Assembly: GCA_019633425.1 (NCBI GenBank)
Contig: WSUB01000027.1
Span: 248,001-312,000, forward strand
Source of the DNA: Tulasnella sp. 424
Lineage: Eukaryota > Basidiomycota > Agaricomycetes > Cantharellales > Tulasnellaceae
Length of the DNA stretch: 64,000 nucleotides
Direction of reading: 5' to 3'
The translations under genes were made by a program, and so were the position numbers. How positions within the stretch are numbered: the first letter of the stretch is position 1; every line of letters starts with the position of its first letter. Shown in pieces: positions 33,528 through 45,686 of the stretch. Below the pieces are notes generated by a model, which ran no database searches, was not told the origin of the DNA, and worked only from the letters and a program-made list of their open reading frames with translations.

Positions 33528-36500
33528 CTAAGCGACGTAATGATACAAGTTATGGTCCTTCTCGTCCCGTTCCATATACTCTCTTTCCAGCAGATGCTCG
33601 ATGCGTTTTTTGATGTCCTGAACTGTCGGAACGAAGTGTCTGCGGAGTGCCTCGATGGTTTTGATCTTCAGTTGCTCGTCCGCGAGCTTCTTGCTTCCTT
33701 TCATAATTCGGACGATGGCGGCGTCTACGGTCGCCTGCCGATCGAGGTCGATGGCCTGCTCAATCTGCTTCGTCTCTTCGACCTGGGTAACCACCGCCGA
33801 TTACAATGAGGAACCGTAGAACACAGCCCGATGTCGAAAACGACTTACCGTTTCCTGCTGCTGAATGCTCGGGATGTGGATCTTACGTCGCTTGTCCTCA
33901 AACTTGACGTTGAACAAGAACTCGTCATCATCTCCAATATCCTTTCCTGTTGGCCGCTTAACAAGCACGCGGGCTTTTCCCAAAGCCAAGGACTGGAGGG
34001 TAAGGATGGTGTCTTTCGGCTCTACATCTCTCATGTCAGCGATGCCATCTGTGCCTGCGTCTGCAGGAAACATACTCAATCCGCTTTGACTCAAGATATC
34101 CTTGTAAGACAATTTGCTCTCGTTTTGGAATAGCAGAAGAACCACCGCTTGGTACAAGCTGACCGAGAGCTCTTTCGAACCTGAGTCAAATTGGGCGGAA
34201 AGAGTCACCGTTCCGAGCGAATGGTTCCACTCGAGCTTGTGATTCTTGTGCTTCAGCTTGTAGAATTCTTCAAACGACGCAATCTCTTCTGACATCTAGG
34301 GTGGCACGGCGAAGCTCAGCTTGGTCTAGCAAATTTCAAGGAGGAGGATCTCACATCAGGAGGTAAACCGATGGTCCCTTCATACTTGCCAAAGGGCCAG
34401 GTAGAGAACTTGAGGACCATTGCGGAGAATCTCTCGTTTTTGTTTCTCATAGAAGCCCGATACTCTGCCAGGAGATCCCGAGATAGAGCTATATCCTTGA
34501 ACATGTCGTTGCCCTTCCCGAATTCGGGATCGTAGCCTGATAAAGGACACAAGAATTGAACTAAGTGCCATACCACTCGTCTTAGACGTTTTCGCTTACC
34601 GTCTCTCAGCCTGTTGATGACCCTCTCCTCCAACGCGTCCGACGCACTCTTTTGCAAGAGAAGACGCTTGGCTAGCCCTCGCTCGTAGAATGTTCGGAAG
34701 ACGTCCTTGTCTTTTCAATGGTAGAGAGCATTAGGTCAAATCGTCCAAAAGCTCAAATTCATCGACTTCGCACCTTGGGTAAACCGGTACAACCCAAGAA
34801 CATTGTCCAGCTCGTGCCAGAAAGTCCCTTCATCTTCATCCCTCTGGCCTTTTCGCATGGCTTGATCGACATACTTGGCTAGTAGAGTAGGAGAGCCGTT
34901 TCAGTTTGTGTCAACGGACGGGAAGGCAAGCCTTGTCCTCACCAATCATCTCGGCAGGTTTTCTCTTCCGAGCTAGGAACCCTTTCTCAAAGGCATCTCT
35001 GGCAGAGTATGCGAACAGGCGTTGACCGTCGCTTTCAGGATCTTCCTCCAGCTTTGCGATATCCTGAACCGTGTTCCCGAACGGCCGCTCATGCAGTGCC
35101 TCGATGAGCACCCTGTCTAGTAATAGTTTCTCTTCCAATAGTCGTGAAACCATTTCATCGTCTTTGGATGAATCCGTGACGACGTCGCGCACACAGGTCT
35201 GCAGTTACGCGGGTGAGGAACGTGACGCACTTGATTGGCGGGTGAGATCCGCTCACCTGCAGCTCGTCTCGGAACGCCGCCCGAAGCCCATCCAACGCGC
35301 CCACCCGCCTGTACAGAGCGTACATCCTTGCTATTTCGCCTATCTTCCGTTCTTTCCAAGCAACAGCGAACCCTGAAAAGGAGATTAACGTTAGTAGCCG
35401 GTATTCCAAATATAGTAGGTCAACAACTCACCAGGGTTCGCCAGGCTGCTCGTAATCTCAGTCGGCAGCAAAGTATGTTCAGCGGCGTTCAATACGTCCT
35501 TTCGGCTAGGTTCGTCCATAATGTCTTTGGCCCTGGCATGTTCTTCATTCAGCCTTCGGTCGACGTACGCGAGGTAGTCGGCAGGTGACAACGACTTCCC
35601 AAGTCGCTTCGCTTCTGCAGTGTAAAATTCCGTCGTATAGGAGATATAAGGGTCCAGGAAATGACTTTGGAAGTAGCCAACAATGTGGAGAACGGAAATG
35701 AAGCGGAGGATGAGAGCTCGGTGGTCGGTTCTAAAACACGCGTTGGTCAGACGACTCTGGGGGACGGCGTAGCTGATTATCGCAGAGCCCCAGCGGCCTT
35801 GCTCACCTCTCCATGTCCACATCTTGCTCGGTGGTAGCCCCACTCGAGGCTCCATCGTTGGCACGCTCCTGTTTAGCCCACTCGCGGATGCCCTCCGTTA
35901 TGAGCGAGATCGATTGGCCATGCTGATAGACATTCTTCCGGATGATATCAAGGCACAGGTCTCTACCAAATCCGATCTCATTAGGTGGACGACATGAGGA
36001 GCGATACGATCCACGAACCTAAAAGTAAGACGGGAAGGATCCCTCGACGCAAACCCCGTATCCAAGTCTGCAAGAATAGACCGGAGTAGCCCCTGCGATA
36101 GCCCAGATTAGCGATCGGAAGTGCACGATGAGCCGGTTCGCAAAGGTGCATGGACTCACGATCCTCCCGTCCAGCCACTCCATCGCACTCGTGAACTTAT
36201 CCAACCACGCAACACCCGGAATACGAGCTCCGCTAACAGATTTGATCACCGCGCTAACAGCTCTCTCCACCTCCAGAGTCACTGCATCGTACACGTCCTG
36301 CCCCTTGTGCGCCAGGACGACGAGGACATGACACGCTTGATACGTCGCTTCGAACGATTCCGGCAACGAGATTGAGGGCTCTCCTGGCTTGGTCGCAGCA
36401 CTGTGTGGAGCTGGGAGCGAAAGGATCGCTCGTACGGAACGAACGAGCCTGGGGAGGAGCGAAGTGACTTCCGCTTTGAGGTCGGGAGGAGCTGCAGGGC

Positions 36501-36777
36501 AATGACGCTCAGTACGCGAAGCCAATACGCCCAACAAAAAAATCGACCCACTCGAGACTAGATTCACTCGTATTCGCCTTTGCTGCCCGCCAGCTCGTTC
36601 CTTGCCTTTCGTCGTCGTTATCGCGGACGCCGAGCTCCCGCTCTGATCGAGCCGAGCAGCTTTCCTTGGAGGCGAGCTCATCCCATTGTGATCGTTCTCG
36701 GAGGCGACTGGAACGAACTTTGAAAAAGCTCCGCTCGTTGACGGCAAGTTGGCCAATAACAAAGTCGCAGCAGCCAT
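33528..36777 (-). CDS. Cullin-4 scaffold of CRL4 ubiquitin ligases
   Basis: Multi-exon gene ending at the TAG 33528-33530. The C-terminal blocks are diagnostic: LQSLALGKARVLVKRPTGKD and VKFEDKRRKIHIPSIQQQET, then the Nedd8 site region (DRQATVDAAIVRIMKGSKKL) and the winged-helix end IKKRIEHLLEREYMERD...YHYVA. LQSLALGKARVL and the YHYVA end fit CUL4 better than CUL1 or CUL3. The start is taken as the ATG at 36775-36777; a second in-frame ATG at 36679-36681, just before SPPRKAARLDQ, is a good alternative. The N-terminal ~80 residues are low complexity. Cullin-4 joins DDB1 and RBX1 in ligases for DNA repair and chromatin. Confidence 0.85.
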
Positions 36778-37686
36778 TATTCGTTGCTTTTGTCGTCGTC
36801 CTTGCAGTTCTTGGTGGAGGTTCGACCTTATTTGCCCAGACGCGGTCTAGATTACAAGGGAAAGTGGAGGTCGTTCCTGATTCACGTGCGTTATTCTCGC
36901 GACCGACGCCACCACTTTCCAACCTGCCAACCACACACCACCCATGTTTGGGAACCCGGTCCGTGACGAGCCACAGGCGGGCACGTACAGAAACTCGTGG
37001 AGACAAGAATGGGAACCTACTACCGCTAACGAACCAGCTGGGCCGATACGTCTACAGTCGATCACCGCGATGCCGTATTATTCCGGTTTCAGCTTTGAGG
37101 TGAGTACACACTCTTATAGTACTACATGGTTTTTAAACGTTGCTGAAAAGATAGATTTTGTTCCCTTGAAATATGTGTTTTTGTAGGAGCATCACCTCGC
37201 AGACCTGGCCCCTATGAGGTGAGATTCCTCCCTGCTTTGGTCGAGGGAAGCTTGTACTGACACCTCTCGGTTTTTATAAGCACATCAAAAGCGTCTGCTA
37301 TAGCAAAAGTACCAAGCTCCTTTACGAAATTAACAAACCCCTTTTCAACACCTGATAACTCGTCACGTTTGTTCCCCCCGGTAAGTCTAACGCCAATCGT
37401 TAGCTCCGCTCACTTCGCAGTTCGGAAACAGCTGAGCATTCGGGTCCAATTCAGCGGGGAGGTTGGGACACGGTGAAGTTTGCTGGATGGAACAAGTTGG
37501 CCTCGAGCGAAGGATTTTACGACCAAAGTCGAGGGTTCACGGGATTTCACTCTGCCTTGATTTCGAATCCTTTCTTTCAAGGGAGCTGAAATTTGAAGCC
37601 CCCCAAGTCCTAGTTCAAAAGGGATCAACTTCATTGTAGCAACCTGGGCGGGAAAAAAATGAATAGACAAGAGAGTGGATAAAAGT
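36778..37686. other. Cullin-4 upstream region
   Basis: About 900 bases between the cullin-4 start and the BCP1 stop, both minus strand. Contains the cullin-4 promoter by position. No further gene recognised. Confidence 0.4.
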
Positions 37687-38864
37687 TCATGAAGGCAGGG
37701 GGTATTCCTCCGTCATGAGCGTGACGAGATCTTTAAGTTTCTCAGCTGGGATGACCATCAATCGTCCCGCCATATCTAGCCCTAGAGGCTCTCCGCCGTC
37801 TTCGCTTCGGGTTTGCCGATTGGAGAAGTCGTAGTCGAGAGTGAGAGTCGATATCTAATAAGCATAAGGATTATTGAGGAATGTAAAACAAGGCGAAGGG
37901 GCCCCTGCGCGGGAGCATACATACCTTTCGGATAACGTCGTCTTCAAGGTGGAACGAAAACGTTCCAGGCTTGAAGGAATCTTCCTCCCCCGCAACGTCG
38001 GTCGCGTTTTTGAGCGACTTTCGCTTCTTCTTCTTCTTCGGCTTGGGCGAGCCGACAGACATGGCCTCGGCTTCGGCTTCGTCGTTTAGCGAGGCGACGT
38101 CGGTGGCTGAAAGCCGGTACAGTCTTGATAGTATTATGTAGTGAGTGAACGCGTATGGCTCTTCCTGGAGTGTGTTGGTCAGAATAGCCTAAATGGACAA
38201 TAGAGCGGAAAAGGGAACCGACCTCTTCATTGGCCATATCGATTTCGTCCGCCAGCATTCGATACATCGGCGGGATTACTTGGACCGGCATATTCACAAA
38301 CCTTTCACCCAGTATGAGCCCGACGTGATGTGATGATGACAAGGCGTCGGGGCCTATTAATTGCTGAAGGGTGCTGTTCACAGAAGCGTTGCCGGTTGAC
38401 TTGGCAAGCAGGTACGATGCAAGGGCTTTGATTGAGGGGTGGTCCTATAGCAACCGCGCTAAGGTGCCCTGCCGGCCCACGCAGAGGTTGAACCTGGCCT
38501 TTGCGCACCTTGTGAACGTTCATGTTCAAGACAGTCAGGAAAGCGTACGGGTCGCTGTCGATTCCATCGCCTTTGACGGTCGATCCCAGTAGCGGTTGAC
38601 TCAAGATGAGGTCCGCTAGGTCATGCACTTGGAAGCTTTCCGCGTCTGACTGGAAAAGCTGAGTTAACAAGCGCTTGAGGGCGATATAGTCGATTGGTCG
38701 AGGGCCGAAGAACTCGAAGTCAACGTTAATGATTTCCTGAGTTTCCGTTCAATTAGCAACCAGGTACCCGCAACCCTTGTCAGGGCAAAATGACTGCTCA
38801 CAACGTCACTCCCACTTGAGCCTTCGTCGTCCGAGTCGACGGTTGGGTCTTTCCGCTTGGGCAT
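37687..38864 (-). CDS. BCP1/BCCIP family protein
   Basis: Multi-exon gene; ATG at 38862-38864, TGA at 37687-37689. After an acidic start (MPKRKDPTVDSDDEGSSGSD) comes the family hallmark EIINVDFEFFGPRPIDYIAL, then LKRLLTQLFQSDAESFQVHD, STVKGDGIDSDPYAFLTVLN, VGLILGERFVNMPVQVIPPM and YRMLADEID. A basic cluster (SPKPKKKKKRKSLKN) is a likely nuclear signal. The C-terminal strand block is DDVIRK joined to ISTLTLDYDFSNRQ. Yeast Bcp1 is a chaperone for ribosomal protein L23 and needed for Mss4 nuclear export; human BCCIP binds BRCA2. The match runs the whole length. Confidence 0.86.
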
Positions 38865-39684
38865 GGTTGGGGTGCCGTTGAGTCTCCGAGTAGAAGGAAA
38901 AAAGTGGAGGGGGGTTCAAATTTCCAAATGTCATGTGATCCGACTTTCAGCCAAGCGCTCGCAAAATTTGGTCAGGTACAGCGGAGTGTCGCCCTTTCCG
39001 CCCTGACCGTTCCCCCAGCCTCGTCCCTGCTGACGACAAAACGACGTTCGACAAGGTACATTGTCCTCAAAGTTTGACGTAAGGGTGCTGTGCGCCCATA
39101 ATGAGGTTGGTGTGCCACGACGACGAGAGCATCTGGGAGAACGGCCAGCGCGACGATCAAAAGCGAGTTAGGTGGTGTGTCTGATTGTGCCGCGAAGTAG
39201 ATTAGCGCTTCTTGTGTTTCTTGTCGACTGACTGGGGAGAGACTGACCGGCTAATTAGCTAGCGTGTGTAACAAACAACACGCTTATATTAGTCCGGCCC
39301 GAGACAATAAACCGGTCCTTTATCAACGGCGACAGGGCGGCTTGCAACGACGCTGAGATACGTTGTTATAACGAGATGCCTTCCTGAGACTGTCCATTGT
39401 CGATGTACGAAGTGGTGGGCGTGGAGGGAAGGGGTGAACAAGTTTGTAATCGGAGGTCAGCCACTTTGAGTGATGGCTTCAGTTTAGTTTGAGACCAGCC
39501 AGCCATCCGGTGGCCCTGCCAACTTTACGCTCTCCCCCTCCCCGTTTTGTCTACCACCAGCCACCTACCATTCTAGTCCACACCAGACGCTCTTTTATCT
39601 TACTCCCTGCCTTTCGTTTTCTCAACTACCCACCCTTTCGTTCTTTTTACCCCCCTCACTCCTTTCTACCCCCCTCCAGCACTA
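38865..39684. promoter_or_regulatory. Divergent region between BCP1 and the Ser/Pro-rich gene
   Basis: 820 bases. The end next to 39685 is strongly pyrimidine-rich (CT-rich leader, ~39520-39680), a frequent feature just before fungal start codons. No gene recognised. Confidence 0.45.
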
Positions 39685-42600
39685 ATGGATCGCCACCAGG
39701 ACGTCACAGCTCTCCTGGCAAACAGACTGAAACCCCTCGTTCGAGTCGCTCCAAGAGACTCTTTCGCATCAGATTCCTACTCATTGGACGACCATTCACC
39801 AGTACCTCTCAAGTACGCAGAGGACAACGACCGCCGCTCTACCTCCCACCGCCACCATCACCCCTTCAGCAACCAAACGCACTTTGCCTCGGAAGACGAG
39901 GACTCGTACATCGAAGATGCCGACGACTCTCAAGATACCCAATCACGGATGAGCGTCATGGGTCCCAAGATCCACAAGAACGGGAACGCGCCTTGGGAGG
40001 AGATGGATGGCTTTGCGGAGGAGCCTGAAGATTATGACCGCCCATCAACCCCAGCCACATCCATCTTTGGCAAACGTCCAAAACACAGCAGGAAAGGCAG
40101 CGCCAGCACAACCAGCGGCCTCCGCCAACGAAGCAAAACCGTCGTAGAGGCTCTCTCTCCCGTCGGCGCTCTCAAAGGATTGGGTTTCGCAGTGGGTGCC
40201 TCCGCACCCGCATCCGGCCGTTCATCTCGGAACAACAGCGTTGCTCCCAGTCTGTCCAAGCCCAGACCGTCGTTCCAAAGCCAATCATCATCCTCAGCCG
40301 CCGGCGGTCACTACGACGATGACAAGCGGTCCGTGAACACAGTCGTCGACGGATACAATCACTATCCTTCCGCTCGCCAACGATCCCGATCCCGTCCTCG
40401 CCAGGAAACCACTTACGCAGATGGCACAATTCCGATCGACCTCACAGGCCGCGATTCCACCTCGTTTTCCACATCCTCGTCCTCCTTTTCCGACGACGAA
40501 TCTTCTCGCCCTCCGCCGCTCCCTCAGACAAGCAAAAACCCCCTCCGCATCGCAACAGACGTTCACAACTCCCACCACTCCCATACAGACAGCATCGTTC
40601 GTCCAGAAGACGTCTTTCGGACTTCTATCGCATCTATCAACTCGGAATATGGCCAACGTTTGCATCCTTACTCCAATATAGACGCAAGAACTGCGTCGAC
40701 TTCGCCCACTTCGCCAGTGGCGGCGTCCGCATTCTCGTCCGACTGGGCGAATTCTCCTTCTCCTTTAGAGCCCTCGCGAAGTCCTGCAGGGACGCTGGAC
40801 GACTCTCAGTCATCTGATAATAATTGGTTGGATTCGCCCTCTGGATACGGCCGGTCCGCCGCAGCGTGCGTTCTTTTGCTGCTTCTTTCCCTGGCGGCGT
40901 TTTTCTTGCTCACCTCCGGTAAACCTTCTTCTTTTCTCAATAGTGGTCATCATTTCGACAGATCTCGCAACGGAGCGACGCCCCTGTCGAGCAAAGCGAA
41001 CAATAGATCCACCGCCTCGTCGTCGTCGTCGTCCTCTCGAAAAAAGCCACCACCGCTGTCCCTCCATCCTTCGACGTCTTCCACGTCCATTTCTACCCTC
41101 GCCAAAGGTGGAAGTGGTGGCTTGATCCCTCCTCCTCCATTACCTACAACGCCCGTCTCGCCATCCACGGCGTCTGGTATTACGCGTTCGCCCACACCGA
41201 ATTCCGAGGCGTTGTATCGGTCTGAGGACATTCCGGCTACTAAACCTCTCCATATCTCTCGCAAGCCTGTCCCCCAACAAGAGAACGATTCGTCCGAATA
41301 TCACCAAGGAGCTTCTTTTGCAACACGATCGAACAACCATCCTTCGACGATGGCTTCTTCCACCACCGAATCCTCTCTTCCTTTCCCCTCTACGCCACAA
41401 CAGCACCATCAAACCGGCGACGTTCCGCCGGGCATGTTGGTTTTCCCCGGCTCGCCCGCGTACGGATTGATCAGTCTTGAGCAGGCTCAGGCTAAGGTGC
41501 GCGGCAGTGGACCCGCTGGGAGAAGCCTTTCCGGAGACGTCAAGGGAAAGAAAGAAGGTCTTGGTGGGTTCGTAGCAAGGATGAGGCTGGGCTCAGAAGA
41601 CAAAGCTGCCGCTTCCTTGGGAGGAAGTTCTGAAAGTCCCGTTTCACCCTTGTGTGGATCTGGTTCGGCGCAAGAAAACTCGACCAAGACCCCCGGAAGC
41701 AGCGGTAGCGCCCAAACCGGCACTGCGACGACGAACGCCCGACAGCCAGTTCTGAGACAGAGGAAGAGCGGGTTTTTGAAGATCTTTGGGGGTGGTGGAG
41801 ACAAGACATCTGTGGCGCCCCCGATGCCGACCAGCCCGGTCCCTCGCTCGGCAGGGACGATGATCTCGTCTCCGATGATAGTGGGTGTGACGGACGATGG
41901 TTTACCGAGTCCGTTTGCGCCTGGGGATGCCGGGAATCGCAAGCCTATGGCATTGAGAGACATTGTTGGGAGACAAGGAAGTGTATCGTCCCCGTCACCG
42001 CAAGTATCGGGCAGGCAGTCAAATTCGTCGTCGTCCCCGCCGCAGTCGTTCCAAGGAAGACCGTCCGTCGCGTCGCAAGGGAGACCATCAGCTACGCCGT
42101 CCTCGATGTCGAGGTTGAAGGAGACTGGGTTGACCGTGTTTGGAGAAGAGGAAAGTAGATCAAGGGAGAGAAGTGGGACGACGTCTACCGTGCATAGCCC
42201 CTATTCCGAGGTTGGTCCAAAGGATGAAAGTATCAGGAGTGACCTGTCGACCATGGGCGGCGCTGAGGATGATGCTGCTGCGGAGGAGAGAAGGATGATG
42301 CTCAAGTTGAGGCCCGTCTCCGGCACCAACTTCCTCAGCACCTTGCCATCAGGATATCTCTCTCAACCTTACCCCGGGCCCGCAAGCACTTCATCCAGCA
42401 CCTCGAGTTCCACGTTGAACAACTCGATCCCATTCTCCTCAACGTCTTCCGAATACCAATTCAGCACCAGTAGCAGGAGCGCAAGTCGACCGAGCGTCTC
42501 GACGTCGTCGGACGGCAAGTCGACACCTGCTACACCGTCGTTCAACAGCCTCCTTTCCTCCTCGAGTTCGAACTGGGTCTCGTCATCCGCATACGCCTCT

Positions 42601-43113
42601 TCGGAGAGCAGTTCGTCGATTGCCCCCTCGCCTCTCCCGGTTACCCCGCACTCGGGAGGGACCGGTACGATGGCTCATCAACAGCAAATGTCTATGATGA
42701 GTCTCGTCAGTCCCACGCCAACGCAATCTTCGTTTCTTTCTTCCCCTGGCCGAACCCCCCAGCCACAATTCGTTGATGTTCGGAGCGCCGGTGGAAGTGG
42801 GGACGGTGGTGGGATGATGTCCATGTCGAACGTCATTACGAACCTGCAGGAAGAGCTGGCGGCGACGAGGAAGCAGATGAGGCAACAGGCCTTGGAAATG
42901 GAGAGGATGAAGGACGAGTTGGAAGCGCTGAGGAAGGAAAAGGAGGAGACGAAGACGATGGTTTGTCGGGGTTGCGGTGAGCGTGATGGTGCGCCCAGAG
43001 GTGCTAGCTCGGATAGCGCAAGCGACGCCAGTGAGAAGCGTTTGACTGGAGTTGTTAATCGACCCAGAGCTCCGACGGGATCTGGTGGGCGGTTTGGTGC
43101 TCGGATGATTTAA
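39685..43113 (+). CDS. Long Ser/Pro-rich protein with C-terminal coiled coil
   Basis: One long frame of 1142 codons from the ATG at 39685. Most of the product is Ser/Thr/Pro-rich and probably disordered. A strong coiled coil lies near the C-terminus (NVITNLQEELAATRKQMRQQ and MERMKDELEALRKEKEET), followed by a CRGC pair. A hydrophobic run (VLLLLLSLAAFFLLT, residues ~396-410) looks like one membrane helix, but the DNA at 40866-40943 has GTGCGT and TTTTCTCAATAG ends and is exactly 78 bases long, so it may be an in-frame intron. Then the protein would be 1116 aa and soluble. Function unknown; septum- or polarity-type scaffold proteins look similar in composition. Confidence 0.7.
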   Translation: MDRHQDVTALLANRLKPLVRVAPRDSFASDSYSLDDHSPVPLKYAEDNDRRSTSHRHHHPFSNQTHFASEDEDSYIEDADDSQDTQSRMSVMGPKIHKNGNAPWEEMDGFAEEPEDYDRPSTPATSIFGKRPKHSRKGSASTTSGLRQRSKTVVEALSPVGALKGLGFAVGASAPASGRSSRNNSVAPSLSKPRPSFQSQSSSSAAGGHYDDDKRSVNTVVDGYNHYPSARQRSRSRPRQETTYADGTIPIDLTGRDSTSFSTSSSSFSDDESSRPPPLPQTSKNPLRIATDVHNSHHSHTDSIVRPEDVFRTSIASINSEYGQRLHPYSNIDARTASTSPTSPVAASAFSSDWANSPSPLEPSRSPAGTLDDSQSSDNNWLDSPSGYGRSAAACVLLLLLSLAAFFLLTSGKPSSFLNSGHHFDRSRNGATPLSSKANNRSTASSSSSSSRKKPPPLSLHPSTSSTSISTLAKGGSGGLIPPPPLPTTPVSPSTASGITRSPTPNSEALYRSEDIPATKPLHISRKPVPQQENDSSEYHQGASFATRSNNHPSTMASSTTESSLPFPSTPQQHHQTGDVPPGMLVFPGSPAYGLISLEQAQAKVRGSGPAGRSLSGDVKGKKEGLGGFVARMRLGSEDKAAASLGGSSESPVSPLCGSGSAQENSTKTPGSSGSAQTGTATTNARQPVLRQRKSGFLKIFGGGGDKTSVAPPMPTSPVPRSAGTMISSPMIVGVTDDGLPSPFAPGDAGNRKPMALRDIVGRQGSVSSPSPQVSGRQSNSSSSPPQSFQGRPSVASQGRPSATPSSMSRLKETGLTVFGEEESRSRERSGTTSTVHSPYSEVGPKDESIRSDLSTMGGAEDDAAAEERRMMLKLRPVSGTNFLSTLPSGYLSQPYPGPASTSSSTSSSTLNNSIPFSSTSSEYQFSTSSRSASRPSVSTSSDGKSTPATPSFNSLLSSSSSNWVSSSAYASSESSSSIAPSPLPVTPHSGGTGTMAHQQQMSMMSLVSPTPTQSSFLSSPGRTPQPQFVDVRSAGGSGDGGGMMSMSNVITNLQEELAATRKQMRQQALEMERMKDELEALRKEKEETKTMVCRGCGERDGAPRGASSDSASDASEKRLTGVVNRPRAPTGSGGRFGARMI

Positions 43114-44470
43114 ATATGAAAGGCGGTCTTTTCTTCTTTTTCGTTCGTTGGCTCTTCCCCTTTCTCGCTATTTATCTGCGTTGTTGATCGTGAGTGCTTT
43201 CTTTTAACTCTGCTCCTGCTTTACTTCCCGGCTGACCGCCTTTCCAATCCCCTCTTCGCAGTTTCGTTCGCATTTTGTTTTTCCTGCCAGCAGCAGTGTA
43301 CCTGTCCCCTCTTTTCTTTTATCTGGCTTTGTCGTGGCTCTATCTCTCGATATCTATCACTCCTTATTCTTCTCTGTGTTTTCTCTGTTCTCGGTACGTT
43401 TCCTCTAATCATCACCAATGCTTTCCCCGCGTGATGTGCGGACGACTAGTTCTCGAAGCGTGGCTTTCAAGTTCGGACGACTTGTTCTGCTCTACCGGCC
43501 CACGAGGACGTACGATCAGACACGCTGCAAGTAAGTGGAAAGTCAAGTCGATAAGGGACAAATATACATATATTTATCCTTTGTTCGATTATTCAGGCAA
43601 TGCTGCGGTATAGTAGTAGGGTTAGCATTGAAAGCTGAGCGGGCTTCGACTCGAGGCGGCTTATGATTATCACACGATCGGCTCCGCGAGCCTCATGCCG
43701 CTGAAACTTGCGATCAACTGGTTGTGACCGCGTGAGTAACGGGGTCGCGAATAGGCTGACGGAGGGATGACGCTGGACCAGAGGGGTCCCCCCCCCCCAT
43801 GTCTTCCCTTTTCGATACCTGACTCAGGATGTTAGACCAGAAGCTGCGAGAAAGAAGAGGAGTCGTCGGATGGGGGCTTCCGGACAATGTTATCTCTCTT
43901 GCACGATCGATGCTTTGTGTGGCCACCAGCAACGAAGGGGACCCAACGAATACCAAGTATGGCCTTTCTAAAACGCCAATTGGAACACATTGGATGCTGG
44001 CTGCATGCACTATCGGCGATCGATCCATACGATGCGGTTGATAACCGAGGCGCAAGATAGATGGAAGGACATCCTTTCCCTCCCTCCTTTTCACATCGAT
44101 CCCCAGCCTCCGATGGTTCTGTACGAGGGTCGACCATTGACCTTACGGGGATCTCGTCGCTTCTCCGTTTATTGGTGGCAATAGAGGCAGTGTACGGCAC
44201 TTCAGACGTCATTGGAGGTACATCACATTCTGGAAATTTTGACCGCGATTTAGAAACACGTCGCGTTCAGAATAAATTGTGATGAACTCGACACGTCCCA
44301 TCATTCATTCCCCCTCGCGCTACTTCACCCTTACCTGCACGAACCGGCTTCGAACGCCCTGGTACTACCGCCCAGCTTTTATTTACCTGTTGCTGTAGGT
44401 AACGTATTTCCTGATTAAACCTCATACTCCCTTTGACATCGAATCCCCTTCTTTAGACAGTCTCTTCGTG
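43114..44470. other. Intergenic; upstream part of repeat unit 1
   Basis: The first part is 3' flank of the Ser/Pro-rich gene. From ~43830 the sequence resembles the regions before the other two HSF genes; for example CATTGGATGCTGG and GGCGATCGATC recur at 49927-49970, and the TTTAGAAACAC site near 44251 recurs at 50152 and ~56430. No other gene recognised. Confidence 0.45.
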
Positions 44471-45686
44471 ATGCTCCCGAGCAACACTCCAGCCACCCCT
44501 TGGTTCTTGAGCACTCGTCGACTAAATCCTTCAGGGGGGACTCAACGCTCCGGCGCGGTCGCAACTAGCCTTCCGCTGAGAAGTGAGCCTAGCCATGGTG
44601 AAATATCGTATCCTTTTCAAAACGTGCCTCAGGCCCAACACTGGTCCATGGAAGAAGCGCACGAAGAACACGATGTAAACCCCCCTTCCCAGCCGAACGC
44701 CACTCGAGCAAATCATCACCGAGGCCCTAAGGCCCCGCCAGGGAAGCAGTTTCCCGTTAAGCTTTATCGGTAAGGGGTCCCTCGCTATGGTCTCACGTCC
44801 AACGCTGATGGCTCGACGTAGGATGTTAGAGGACGAAACTGTGACAAGCTACGTCAGTTGGAGCACCAACGAACATGCAGATGCTATATGCATCCCAAAC
44901 ATCGAAGCCTTTGTGGTAAACGTGATGCCGAAGCACTTCAAGGAGATGAAGCAGGTATGCATTGCCGCTACGTCTGCTGGACTAAGTGACGATTTAATCC
45001 CCCGCTTTATCACAGTGGGGTAGCTTTCAGAAACAGCTACATAATTACGGATTTGAGAAGCAGGATAGGGTGAGTATCATCGACCTTAGTACCTTGCACC
45101 TGGCGTCTCCCGTGATAATTATTCTCTCTGGCAGGGTGCGGGCAAAGCCCTATATACCCATTCAGGCAACAAATTTCTCAAAGGCCGCCCAGACCTTCTT
45201 CCCGAAGTGCTACGCAAACCATATTGGAAGACAAATGAAGATTCAAGTCCGTCCCAGAAAGAAGCCAGTAGGCCCATCGTGCCAACAGCGGAAGGCCCAG
45301 CTCCCGACGCTGGAAGTCGCGCTAATTATTACTCCAAAGAGGATCAACTTGTACACGAGAACACGGGGCTCAAGGTGAAGATCTTGCAGTTGGAAAGAGA
45401 ACTAGCAACCGCAGGGGCGCGCCAATCGGCGATGGAGGACCGACTCAAAGCCACAGAGAACCGACTCGGAGTCATAGAAGACCAATTTCTTGGACCTTTA
45501 AGAAGGTTAGGAGGTACAGTTATCGTGGATGATGCGCTGAACTCAATCATCCATCCGGGACCAGCGCCGCCTACATCCAACTACGATTTCGTTCGCGATG
45601 CTCTAGTTACGCCCACGATCGCCGATAGTGGCTTTCCTATCTACCATATTGATCCGTCTTTTGGCTTGGCCTCGCGTGACATCTGA
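44471..45686 (+). CDS. HSF-type DNA-binding protein, copy 1
   Basis: Exons 44471-44769, 44822-44954, 45016-45069, 45135-45686; 345 aa. An HSF-type winged helix spans residues ~91-190: GKQFPVKLYRMLEDE, YVSWSTN, NVMPKHFKEMK, WGSFQKQLHNYGFEKQDR and KFLKGRPDLLPEVLRK. The recognition helix keeps the S-F-x-[KR]-Q-L-x-x-Y-G-F pattern. A coiled coil follows (~residues 214-275, KILQLERELATAGARQSAME), in the place of the HSF oligomerisation repeats. N-terminus is Pro/Ser-rich. It likely acts as a nuclear DNA-binding regulator; the target is unknown. Confidence 0.83.

Noticed and set aside
36666..37103. 145-codon plus-strand frame over the cullin-4 start
   Set aside because: It is antisense to the cullin-4 N-terminus and its promoter, with no recognisable content.
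43789..43799. C homopolymer, considered as telomere-like or assembly joint
   Set aside because: A single C-run without repeated telomeric units; flanks continue normally.
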